A program made the position numbers and the translations under genes. A DNA stretch of 11,510 nt. It comes from Burkholderiaceae bacterium (GTDB lineage Bacteria; Pseudomonadota; Gammaproteobacteria; Burkholderiales; Burkholderiaceae). The notes below the pieces were generated by a model. The model searched no databases. It was not told where the DNA came from and saw only the letters and a list, made by a program, of their open reading frames with translations. Location: the NCBI GenBank assembly GCA_947457745.1, contig CANGWT010000046.1, positions 1-11,510 of the forward strand, given 5' to 3'. This document shows positions 1-6,041 of the stretch, piece after piece (within the stretch, counting starts at the first letter, position 1; each line of letters opens with the position of its first letter).

Positions 1-5
1 ATTAC

Positions 6-84
6 ACATCCCATTAATGGGATGTCTCCGTGTATACACTCTCTGTTTTTTATTGAGTGTGATGGTCAAAGGCATCGACCATCA
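6..84. repeat. Cluster of perfect inverted repeats
   Basis: Four perfect inverted repeats lie almost end to end. Positions 6-25 form a 20-bp palindrome with half-site ACATCCCATT and no spacer. Positions 30-39 form the palindrome GTGTATACAC. ACACTC (36-41) pairs with GAGTGT (55-60) around a T-rich loop. TGATGGTC (60-67) pairs with GACCATCA (77-84) around a 9-nt loop. I see these directly; their role is unknown. They could be regulator operators, the terminator region of a gene to the left of the window, or a structured RNA. No reading frame of note crosses them. Confidence 0.5.
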
Positions 85-160
85 GACAGGCGGCAGCGCG
101 TTTTTGTAAATTCGGTGTTTATAACTTCTAAACGATACGCTGAAATATAGCTGGGGGGCG

Positions 161-250
161 ATGAATCATATTGCTTTAATAAGCCTCTTATTATGGCATT
201 TTGAGAAGCTTATTACAAGGGTTTTCCCGAATTTAATTATGATCAAGTGA
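161..250 (+). CDS. Possible 29-aa leader peptide upstream of leuE
   Basis: A short open frame starts at ATG 161 and stops at TGA 248-250. The stop overlaps the leuE ATG (250-252) as TGATG, the usual arrangement for translational coupling. A G-run (153-158) just upstream could act as a ribosome binding site, although the spacing is short. The peptide begins MNHIALISLLLWHF and has 6 Leu and 5 Ile in 29 residues, including three consecutive Leu codons (185-193). The opening resembles the leuL leader peptide of enteric bacteria by eye. The Leu codons sit inside a hairpin (177-193) whose 5' arm can also pair with 208-215. Chance is a real alternative because the stretch is AT-rich and TTA/ATT codons are then common. 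No homologue is recognised. Confidence 0.35.
   Translation: MNHIALISLLLWHFEKLITRVFPNLIMIK
177..215 (+). promoter_or_regulatory. Two mutually exclusive hairpins before leuE
   Basis: TAATAAG (177-183) pairs perfectly with CTTATTA (187-193) over a 3-nt loop. The same arm extended by one base, TAATAAGC (177-184), also pairs perfectly with GCTTATTA (208-215), and the second stem can extend inward to 188/204 past one mismatch. Only one can form at a time, which is the geometry of an attenuator or translational switch. No terminator T-run follows, so any control would more likely act on translation or coupling. The function is inferred only. Confidence 0.3.
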
Positions 251-918
251 TGAATTGGTTTATTTCGCCCTCAAGTGTGGGCATTGTTGATTTTCCCACA
301 TACCTAGTGGGCGTCATTTTTACGGTCTTATTTCCTGGCCCAAATTCCCTATATGTGTTGGCGATTGCTTCAGTTAAGGGATGGCGTGCTGGTGCGTGGG
401 CGTCAGTGGGTATCTTTATTGGTGACACTGTCTTGATGATGGGTGTCGCTTTAGGTGCTGCAACTTTACTCAACTCATCGCCATCCATATTCAACTTCTT
501 GCGCATGCTTGGTGCCGCTTATTTAGCGTGGATGGGTTATGGCTTTATTCGGGGTGGCTTGGCGCGTTGGCATGGTACTCAAGAATTGGTATCAGGAGAT
601 AGTCAGTCTCGTTACTTCAATAATCTACATCCAGCAATAGCTGCGCTGACTTTATCCTTAACTAACCCTAAGGCAATCTTTTTCTTCATCTCATTCTTTA
701 CGCAGTTTATTCAAGCAGAGTACGCACATCCAGTGCATACCTTTTTGTACCTAGCTCTGGTACTGCAAATAGTGAGCATGACTTACTTGATAAGCCTAAT
801 CTGTGCCGGGCAATTTTTTCTCAGCTTCTTTAATCGGCACCGACATTACGCCTCAGCTCTTTGGTTTTTAGTTGGGATACTTCTAATTGGATTTGCTGGC
901 AAGCTACTACTTTATTGA
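250..918 (+). CDS. leuE: LeuE-type amino-acid exporter (LysE/RhtB family)
   Basis: This is a predicted inner-membrane exporter of the LysE/RhtB family, most like E. coli LeuE, which exports leucine and related neutral amino acids when they accumulate. The 222-aa protein has about six hydrophobic segments. Family motifs are visible: the N-terminal WxTYLVG-like stretch (here FPTYLVG, about residues 15-21), FPGPN at 28-32 (usual form VPGPN), GIFIGD at about 54-59, and SLTNPKAIFFFISFF around 137-151. Length is close to E. coli LeuE (212 aa). I prefer ATG 250 to the adjacent in-frame GTG 247 because ATG 250 overlaps the stop of a short upstream ORF and lies 6 nt after a TATGAT box. No clear Shine-Dalgarno precedes either. 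The gene is convergent with the ALDH gene, 17 bp apart. The substrate is inferred from the family. Confidence 0.85.
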   Translation: MNWFISPSSVGIVDFPTYLVGVIFTVLFPGPNSLYVLAIASVKGWRAGAWASVGIFIGDTVLMMGVALGAATLLNSSPSIFNFLRMLGAAYLAWMGYGFIRGGLARWHGTQELVSGDSQSRYFNNLHPAIAALTLSLTNPKAIFFFISFFTQFIQAEYAHPVHTFLYLALVLQIVSMTYLISLICAGQFFLSFFNRHRHYASALWFLVGILLIGFAGKLLLY

Positions 919-927
919 CAAATTTCG

Positions 928-949
928 GTTGGCCACTATTTGAGCCAAC
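928..949 (-). terminator. Weak hairpin at the leuE/ALDH convergent ends
   Basis: GTTGGC (928-933) pairs with GCCAAC (944-949) over a 10-nt loop at the last codons of the ALDH gene. Read on the minus strand it is followed by CGAAATTT, only a short T-run. It may be a poor intrinsic terminator for the minus-strand gene. The six-base stem could be chance. Confidence 0.2.
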
Positions 950-2339
950 GCAATAGGCGTTCAACACCTTTACCGTAGGGTGGTCTCGCCAATTGAGTGC
1001 CGCGTAAAAAATGAAGACCAAGAAAACCGCGAACCTCTAAAACAGATTTGCGATGGCTAAATGCCTCAAAACCTGCTTTGCCGTGATATGTGCCCATACC
1101 GCTTGCACCGATGCCGCCAAATGGTAGTTCTTCAACAGCTGCATGCAACAGAGTGTCATTGATCGTTACACCGCCAGAGCGAGTCTCATTGAGAATTCGC
1201 TTCATGGCCCCTTTATTTTTACCAAACCAATATAGGGCTAATGGCATTGGACGATCATTGATGTAGCGAATAGTGGAATCGATATCGTTAATTGTCACAA
1301 TTGGCAAAATAGGGCCAAATACCTCTTCTTGCATGATGAGTGCATCCTCGGAAACATTGAGGAGAGCTACCGGAGTAAATGGCAACTCGGCATTGTCAGT
1401 GGAAGATATGAGTCGGATGACTTGTGCGCCACGATCCACGGCATCTTGAACGAGTTGATGCCAACGTGTAAGTTGATGCTCGTCAATGGCACTAGTTAAT
1501 TCTGCTGGATTGGAGAATTGTTTTTGGGCTGCATTCTGTAACTCTTGAACAAGCGCTGCATGATTGCTTGCTTGTACCACTAGGTAGTCAGGTGCAATAC
1601 AAGTCTGGCCACCGTTCACTAGCTTGCCGTAAACAATGCTGGCAGCAGCCTCCTGGAGGTTGGCTGAAGTGTCAATAATCGCCGGTGATTTGCCGCCAAG
1701 CTCTAATGTGATTGGAGTAAGGTGAGCTGCAGCTGCTCGCATGACCTTTTTGCCAACTTCTCCGGAGCCGGTAAAAAAGAGGTGATCAAATGGGAGTGCC
1801 GCAAAAGATTCCGCAAGCTCGGTACCGCCTACGCTGACACAAAATTCGCTGGGGTGAAAATACTCTTGAATCAATGTCGCCAAGAATCCAGAGGTGCGTG
1901 AACTTCTTTCTGATGGCTTTAGCCAGACACGATTACCTGCTGCAAAGGCAGCAATGGCTGGAACAAGTGCGAGTTGTACTGGGTAATTCCAAGGGCTCAT
2001 GATGCCCACAACCCCTATGGATTGCATTTGAGTCCAAGCTTGAGATGAACCTAAAAATCCTGGTGTGGCTACTAGCTGAGGCTTCATCCACTCTCTGAGG
2101 TGCTTGCGGACATGTTTGCAAGCCTGATAAATCATCTGAAACTCAAGTAGGCGACTCTCAATAGGGTGGCGATTACCGAAATCCGCAGCCAATACTTTGC
2201 AGATCTTTTCTTCATTGGCGGCAATCATCCGCTCAATACGCCCAATCCGCTCAAGGCGAACCTGGAACGTGGGGTTGGGTTCTGAGGCATAAGCTGCCTT
2301 GATTTCATCTAATTGGAGTGTGAAGCGATTGATCGACAT
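936..2339 (-). CDS. Aldehyde dehydrogenase, coniferyl-aldehyde-dehydrogenase-like
   Basis: This is an NAD(P)+-dependent aldehyde dehydrogenase of the class-3-like group that includes coniferyl aldehyde dehydrogenase (CalB), oxidising aromatic or aliphatic aldehydes to acids in the cytoplasm. Counting from the chosen start (467 aa), PWNYP is at 116-120, the cofactor-binding lysine in KPSE at 141, FTGSGEVGK at 189-197, the catalytic glutamate in ELGGKSP at 213, the nucleophile Cys247 in NGGQTC, and EEVFGP near 350. A hydrophobic, arginine-containing C-terminal tail is typical of this group. The frame stays open to ATG 2378 (13 more residues), but that start would leave only 12 bp to the msrA start. 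The start at 2339 gives the usual N-terminus of the group. Neither start has a Shine-Dalgarno. Family assignment is firm; the substrate is inferred. Confidence 0.88.
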   Translation of the reverse strand: MSINRFTLQLDEIKAAYASEPNPTFQVRLERIGRIERMIAANEEKICKVLAADFGNRHPIESRLLEFQMIYQACKHVRKHLREWMKPQLVATPGFLGSSQAWTQMQSIGVVGIMSPWNYPVQLALVPAIAAFAAGNRVWLKPSERSSRTSGFLATLIQEYFHPSEFCVSVGGTELAESFAALPFDHLFFTGSGEVGKKVMRAAAAHLTPITLELGGKSPAIIDTSANLQEAAASIVYGKLVNGGQTCIAPDYLVVQASNHAALVQELQNAAQKQFSNPAELTSAIDEHQLTRWHQLVQDAVDRGAQVIRLISSTDNAELPFTPVALLNVSEDALIMQEEVFGPILPIVTINDIDSTIRYINDRPMPLALYWFGKNKGAMKRILNETRSGGVTINDTLLHAAVEELPFGGIGASGMGTYHGKAGFEAFSHRKSVLEVRGFLGLHFLRGTQLARPPYGKGVERLLRWLK

Positions 2340-2390
2340 AGGGTTATATTGGGGCAAGCAAACGATTGAATAAGGCATTAGGATAAAGCC

Positions 2391-2963
2391 ATGAACGAAA
2401 CTATCCTCAAAAATAACCCATCCCTAGAGCGCGCCACTTTGGGCGGGGGCTGTTTCTGGTGCCTAGAAGCGGTTTACCAGCAAATCTCCGGCGTGAGTGC
2501 CGTGGTCTCAGGGTATGCGGGGGGTACGATGCCAAATCCAGACTATGAATCTATTTGCTCCGGCCAAACAGGACACGCTGAAATTGTTGATGTTTACTTC
2601 GATCCAGCTGCAGTGTCTTATCGTGATTTATTGGAAATCTTTTTTGTTATTCATGATCCAACCACCTTGAACTACCAGGGTAACGACCGTGGCACTCAAT
2701 ACCGTTCAGTGATTTTTACTCACAGCGATAGTCAAAGTGTCACTGCTCATGAAGTGGTTAAGGAGCTAGAGGGTACGAAAATGTATTCCAATCCGGTAGT
2801 GACTCAAATTGATGTAGCACCCGTTATTTACTCGGCTGAGGAATATCACCAAAATTATTTTCGTCAGCATCCAGGGCAGGGCTACTGCATGGCAGTCGTT
2901 GCTCCTAAATTAGCGAAATTCAGGGCAAAGTTTCAATCCCTGATAGCACCAGAGTTTCGCTAA
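2391..2963 (+). CDS. msrA: Peptide-methionine (S)-S-oxide reductase MsrA
   Basis: MsrA reduces the S-epimer of methionine sulfoxide in free and protein-bound methionine, repairing oxidative damage with thioredoxin as electron donor. The 190-aa protein carries the signature GCFWC with catalytic Cys21 (and Cys24), followed by LEAVYQ, the YAGG turn, GQTGHAE around 60-66, and a C-terminal GYC with a probable resolving Cys166. Length is as expected for the short bacterial MsrA; no MsrB domain is fused. An AGGA (2380-2383) seven bases before ATG 2391 supports the start. The gene is divergent from the ALDH gene and convergent with pdxH, with 29 bp and no obvious terminator between the stops. Confidence 0.96.
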   Translation: MNETILKNNPSLERATLGGGCFWCLEAVYQQISGVSAVVSGYAGGTMPNPDYESICSGQTGHAEIVDVYFDPAAVSYRDLLEIFFVIHDPTTLNYQGNDRGTQYRSVIFTHSDSQSVTAHEVVKELEGTKMYSNPVVTQIDVAPVIYSAEEYHQNYFRQHPGQGYCMAVVAPKLAKFRAKFQSLIAPEFR

Positions 2964-2992
2964 AGTCACTGGGTTAAGCGTAGCTCAATCTT

Positions 2993-3628
2993 TTACGGTG
3001 CCAAGCGGGTAATGCGCCATTGAGCCCCATCAAGTTGATAGTGAATACGGTCATGCAAGCGTGAAGGACGGCCTTGCCAGAACTCAATCTCAGTTGGGTT
3101 TAGGCGATATCCACCCCAGTGTTCTGGGCGTGGTGGCTTGTCTCCAAAGTCTGCTGCAAAACGCTTTTCAGCTTCTTCAAGAAATTCGCGATTGGGAATC
3201 TCGGAGCTTTGTGGTGAAGCCCAGGCACCAATTCTGGAGGCAGCTGGGCGGGAGTGAAAATATTCATCGCTCTCGGCAGGGCTGACACGCTCAACGCCCC
3301 CTTTGATACGAACCTGACGCTCTAGCTCGTGCCAATGAAATAACAAGGCAGCGCATGGGCGAGCAGCCAGCTCTTTGCCTTTTTGGCTTTCGTAATTGGT
3401 AAAGAAGGTGAAGCCAGCACTATCCGCACCTTTTAGTAAGACAATACGAGCTGATGGATTACCCGCTGAATCTGCAGTCGCCAAAGTCATGGAGTTGGGC
3501 TCGGGACACTCCGCTTTGACAGCCTGATCAAACCAAATCTGAAACAAGTCCAGTGGATTTAGTGAAACCTCAGTCTCTGAAAGCTGGCCAAAGGTATAGT
3601 TTTTGCGGAGTTGAGCGATGGAGTCCAT
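2993..3628 (-). CDS. pdxH: Pyridoxine/pyridoxamine 5'-phosphate oxidase PdxH
   Basis: PdxH is an FMN-dependent oxidase that makes pyridoxal 5'-phosphate from pyridoxine or pyridoxamine phosphate, the last step of vitamin B6 synthesis and salvage. The 211-aa product matches the family in length (E. coli 218 aa). Visible blocks are RIVLLKG (61-67, FMN binding), FFTNYESQKGKEL (75-87), the HWHELERQVRIKG stretch (98-110), SRIGAWASPQSS (131-142), and the C-terminal EFWQGRPSRLHDR (182-194), whose Arg and His contact substrate in E. coli PdxH. The frame is open upstream to 3817, but that extension overlaps tcdA and is a low-complexity Arg/Pro stretch unlike PdxH, so ATG 3628 is chosen. It has no good Shine-Dalgarno but lies 6 nt after a TATACT box. 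The product serves cellular PLP enzymes. Confidence 0.95.
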   Translation of the reverse strand: MDSIAQLRKNYTFGQLSETEVSLNPLDLFQIWFDQAVKAECPEPNSMTLATADSAGNPSARIVLLKGADSAGFTFFTNYESQKGKELAARPCAALLFHWHELERQVRIKGGVERVSPAESDEYFHSRPAASRIGAWASPQSSEIPNREFLEEAEKRFAADFGDKPPRPEHWGGYRLNPTEIEFWQGRPSRLHDRIHYQLDGAQWRITRLAP

Positions 3629-3664
3629 TTTTTCAGTATAAAGAGAGTCTATGGCAGAAGACAA
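3611..3664. promoter_or_regulatory. Compact divergent promoter pdxH/tcdA
   Basis: Only 22 bp separate the two start codons. On the minus strand, TTGTCT (complement of 3659-3664) and TATACT (complement of 3635-3640) are 18 bp apart, and TATACT ends 6 nt before the pdxH ATG. On the plus strand, TTGAGC (3611-3616) precedes CAGTAT (3634-3639, 17 bp) or TATAAA (3637-3642, 20 bp), the latter ending 8 nt before the tcdA ATG. The two -10 elements therefore overlap in AGTATAAA (3635-3642), and each -35 lies inside the opposite gene. The boxes are seen; promoter activity is inferred. Confidence 0.45.
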
Positions 3665-4400
3665 GATAGAAGACAGTTTGGGAGATCGTCGTTTTGGAGG
3701 TGTAGCTCGTCTATACGGCCCAGAGCTGCGTGAGCGTTTCCGCCTGGCGACGGTGGTAGTGGCTGGATTAGGTGGAGTCGGTTCTTGGGCTGCTGAAGCA
3801 TTGGCTCGCACTGCCATCGGACATCTCGTCTTGATCGATTTTGATCACATTGCCGAAAGCAATACTAATCGACAACTACATGCCTTGGAGGGTGAGTATG
3901 GCAAGGCAAAAGTGCAGGCTATGACTGATCGCATTCGCCAAATTAATCCTGAGATCATATTGACTACCCATGATTCGTTTTTGGAGCCAGAAAATCTGGA
4001 TATTTTGATTCCAGAAAATGCGATTGTTTTAGATGCGACTGATTCAGTGCAAACCAAAATTGCTTTGGCCGTGTGGGCGAGTAAAAATGAGCGTGCTCTA
4101 GTCATGTGTGGTGCAGCTGGTGGAAAGTCAGATCCTACTTCCGTGCGCTGCGATGATCTGTCGCGAACTGAGCAAGATGCCCTGTTAGCAAAGGTGCGTC
4201 AAGGCCTCAGACAGGATCATGGCTTTTCCAGAAATTTGAAAAGAAAAATAGGTATTCGTGCAATTTACTCACATGAGCCACGCGCAGGCGTCGCTAGTGG
4301 TGGTCTAGCTTGCTCTGGTTATGGTTCTACCGTAATGGTTACGGCAGCTTGTGGTTTAGCCGCCGCTGCTGAAGTTTTAAATCTTATTGCTGCCCAGTAA
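3651..4400 (+). CDS. tcdA: tRNA threonylcarbamoyladenosine dehydratase TcdA
   Basis: TcdA (also called CsdL or YgdL) is an E1/ThiF-like enzyme that uses ATP to cyclise t6A37 of ANN-decoding tRNAs to ct6A. The 249-aa protein has the family N-terminus RFGGVARLYG (14-23), the nucleotide-binding GLGGVGS (39-45), DFDHIAESNTNRQ (63-75) with the adenylation-site Asn and Arg, and DATD (128-131). The C-terminal Cys/Gly-rich block CSGYGSTVMVTAACG (221-235) is also characteristic. Length is near E. coli TcdA (268 aa). The start ATG 3651 has only a weak AGAGAG upstream. It is divergently paired with pdxH. The general ThiF/MoeB superfamily is certain; the TcdA assignment rests on full-length resemblance. 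Confidence 0.92.
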   Translation: MAEDKIEDSLGDRRFGGVARLYGPELRERFRLATVVVAGLGGVGSWAAEALARTAIGHLVLIDFDHIAESNTNRQLHALEGEYGKAKVQAMTDRIRQINPEIILTTHDSFLEPENLDILIPENAIVLDATDSVQTKIALAVWASKNERALVMCGAAGGKSDPTSVRCDDLSRTEQDALLAKVRQGLRQDHGFSRNLKRKIGIRAIYSHEPRAGVASGGLACSGYGSTVMVTAACGLAAAAEVLNLIAAQ

Positions 4401-4476
4401 GCAATTCTTTCAAATCCATACATAAATCCTTAAGGGGAATCCCTGTAGGAAATTACGGATTCTGCTGTCATCCCAA

Positions 4477-4547
4477 ATTTATTCATTTCCTATTGAGCGC
4501 TCTCTCACGTAGCGTACTCATTTATTACGCATCATATTTATTCATTT
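4477..4547 (+). repeat. Direct repeat ATTTATTCATTT, two copies
   Basis: Identical 12-mers occur at 4477-4488 and 4536-4547, starting 59 bp apart. A related CATTTATTACGCAT lies between them (4519-4532). The second copy overlaps the right arm of the GTACTCA/TGAGTAC inverted repeat. The sequence is AT-rich, so chance duplication is possible. Confidence 0.35.
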
Positions 4548-4553
4548 GAGTAC
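4514..4553 (+). repeat. Inverted repeat GTACTCA / TGAGTAC
   Basis: GTACTCA (4514-4520) and TGAGTAC (4547-4553) are perfect complements separated by 26 nt, about 100 nt before the permease start. They could be two half-sites of a dimeric regulator or the stem of a long hairpin. No T-run follows, so it is not a typical terminator. Confidence 0.3.
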
Positions 4554-4634
4554 TTTACGCATTTTTATCCCCTAGTGCGGATGCGCAGTCCTCCCTAGAC
4601 TTTGCCTCGTTGGTGATTTACCAAGGACAAATCG

Positions 4635-4641
4635 AAAGGAG
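4635..4641 (+). promoter_or_regulatory. Shine-Dalgarno fixing the permease TTG start
   Basis: AAAGGAG, close to the ideal anti-16S complement, lies 7 nt before TTG 4649. It is the reason for choosing that start rather than the in-frame TTG 4610 or GTG 4613, which have no ribosome binding site. Confidence 0.8.
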
Positions 4642-4648
4642 CTCTCTT

Positions 4649-6031
4649 TTGCAGACTGAACAAACTGGTTTACAGCGCCACCTCAAAGTGCGACATATTC
4701 GCCTCATGGCTTTGGGGTCCACTATTGGTGTTGGATTATTTCTAGGTTCGGCAAGTGCGATTCAAATCGCAGGACCTTCAATCTTATTGGGATATCTTCT
4801 AGCTGGCATCGTGGCCTTCATTGTGCTTCGGACCTTGGGTGAGATGGCAGTGCATGAACCAGTCGCAGGTTCATTTGCGGCTTATGCCAATTCGTACATA
4901 GGACCACTTGCTGGCTATATGGTCGGGTGGGGGTATTGGACCTACTGGATCGTCGTCGGAATAGCTGAAGTCACTGCGGTTGGCATTTATATGGGGATTT
5001 GGTTTCCTGAGATGCCGCAGTGGGTTTGGGCTTTATCTTCTATTTTGATGATGGGTCTGATTAACCTCATTGCTGTCAAAGTATTCGGTGAGTTTGAGTT
5101 TTGGTTTGCCCTCATCAAAGTGGTTGCGATTGTTGCCATGATCGCCTTGGGTGGCTCAGTCATTTTCTTTGGTTTTACTAATGACTGGAATCCCATTGGT
5201 CTTGCTAACTTATGGCAACACGGCGGTTTCTTCCCTAATGGTATTAGTGGGATGCTGCTTTCTTTGCAGATGGTCCTATTTGCGTATGTTGGCATTGAGA
5301 TGATTGGCTTATCTGCTGGTGAAGCGGAGAATCCACGCAAAACTATCCCAATGGCGATTGATTCATTGGCATGGCGCATCCTCATTTTTTATATGGGCGC
5401 AATTTTTGTCATCCTAGCGATCTTTCCTTGGAATGAGGTTGGCCAACAAGGTAGTCCATTCGTAGTGATGTTTGAGCGCATTGGTTTACGTGAAGCTGCT
5501 GGAATCATTAACTTCGTGGTGATTACTGCTGCCTTGTCATCTTGCAATGCTGGCATCTTTAGTGGTGGGCGACTCCTCTATGCACTCTCAGTCAATGGGT
5601 ACGCACCTTCGCCATTTGCCAAGTTATCGAAGTATGGTGTTCCACATCGTGCGGTGATTGCTACTGTAGCGGTTTGCATGACTGGCGTAGTGCTGAACTA
5701 CTTTGTTCCAGATAAAGCATTTCAATACATCATGGCCGCAGTGACCTTTGTCGGTTTGATGGTGTGGATTGCTATTTTGATCACACAAATTCAGTTTCGT
5801 CGCTCACTGACAAAAGTCCAGGTTGCTGAGTTGGCATATCGCACACCCTGGTGGCCCTATTCCTCGTGGTTCGCATTGGCATTTATCGCTCTGGTAGTGG
5901 TGTTAATGGGCTTTCATGAGGATGCGCGGATTGCCTTGGTCTTAGGTCCGTGCTTATTAGGTGTGTATCTCGCCATGTTCTACATCGTTGGATTGCATCG
6001 CAAAACAAAACTGAGTCGTAAATTCAAATAA
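4649..6031 (+). CDS. Amino-acid permease, AAT family (CycA/ProY-like)
   Basis: This is a proton-coupled inner-membrane amino-acid importer of the APC superfamily, AAT family. The 460-aa protein has about twelve hydrophobic segments and the hallmark N-terminus: RHIRLMALGSTIGVGLFLGS at residues 15-34 (the unwound TM1 substrate site) followed by AGPSILLGY and GEMAVHEPVAGSF at 64-76. VKVFGEFEFWFALIKV at 143-158 and GLSAGEAENPRKTIP at 220-234 are further family blocks. By eye it resembles both CycA (Ala/Gly/D-Ser) and ProY. The alanine dehydrogenase gene begins 10 bp downstream, which makes alanine or a similar small amino acid the most likely substrate. Start is TTG 4649, supported by a strong Shine-Dalgarno. 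Family is firm; substrate is inferred from context. Confidence 0.92.
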   Translation: MQTEQTGLQRHLKVRHIRLMALGSTIGVGLFLGSASAIQIAGPSILLGYLLAGIVAFIVLRTLGEMAVHEPVAGSFAAYANSYIGPLAGYMVGWGYWTYWIVVGIAEVTAVGIYMGIWFPEMPQWVWALSSILMMGLINLIAVKVFGEFEFWFALIKVVAIVAMIALGGSVIFFGFTNDWNPIGLANLWQHGGFFPNGISGMLLSLQMVLFAYVGIEMIGLSAGEAENPRKTIPMAIDSLAWRILIFYMGAIFVILAIFPWNEVGQQGSPFVVMFERIGLREAAGIINFVVITAALSSCNAGIFSGGRLLYALSVNGYAPSPFAKLSKYGVPHRAVIATVAVCMTGVVLNYFVPDKAFQYIMAAVTFVGLMVWIAILITQIQFRRSLTKVQVAELAYRTPWWPYSSWFALAFIALVVVLMGFHEDARIALVLGPCLLGVYLAMFYIVGLHRKTKLSRKFK

Positions 6032-6035
6032 GGAG
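6030..6035 (+). promoter_or_regulatory. Shine-Dalgarno of ald overlapping the permease stop
   Basis: AAGGAG begins within the permease TAA (6029-6031) and lies 6 nt before ATG 6042. This packing supports co-transcription and coupled translation of the two genes. Confidence 0.75.
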
Positions 6036-6041
6036 ACATAC

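Larger units (their letters stand above)
4401..4648 (+). other. Permease-ald control region
   Basis: This gene-free stretch separates tcdA from the permease operon. It contains GAATCC (4437-4442) facing GGATTC (4457-4462), the palindrome CCTTAAGG (4428-4435), the palindrome GAGCGCTC (4495-4502), a directly repeated ATTTATTCATTT, and a 7-bp inverted repeat (4514-4553). No convincing pair of -35 and -10 boxes stands out, and no known riboswitch is recognised. The density of repeats suggests binding sites for a regulator responding to the transported amino acid; families such as Lrp/AsnC often control ald genes, but I do not see a definite Lrp box. Confidence 0.35.

Noticed and set aside
830..1021. 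63-codon minus-strand frame across the leuE/ALDH junction
   Set aside because: It overlaps the ends of two well-supported genes and has no recognisable features.
3629..3817. 63-residue N-terminal extension of pdxH on the minus strand
   Set aside because: It overlaps the first part of tcdA antisense, is a biased Arg/Pro/Ser stretch, and PdxH homologues begin near the Met at 3628.
4987..5385. 132-codon minus-strand open frame inside the permease
   Set aside because: It is antisense to a clearly conserved membrane protein and shows no domain or start context of its own.
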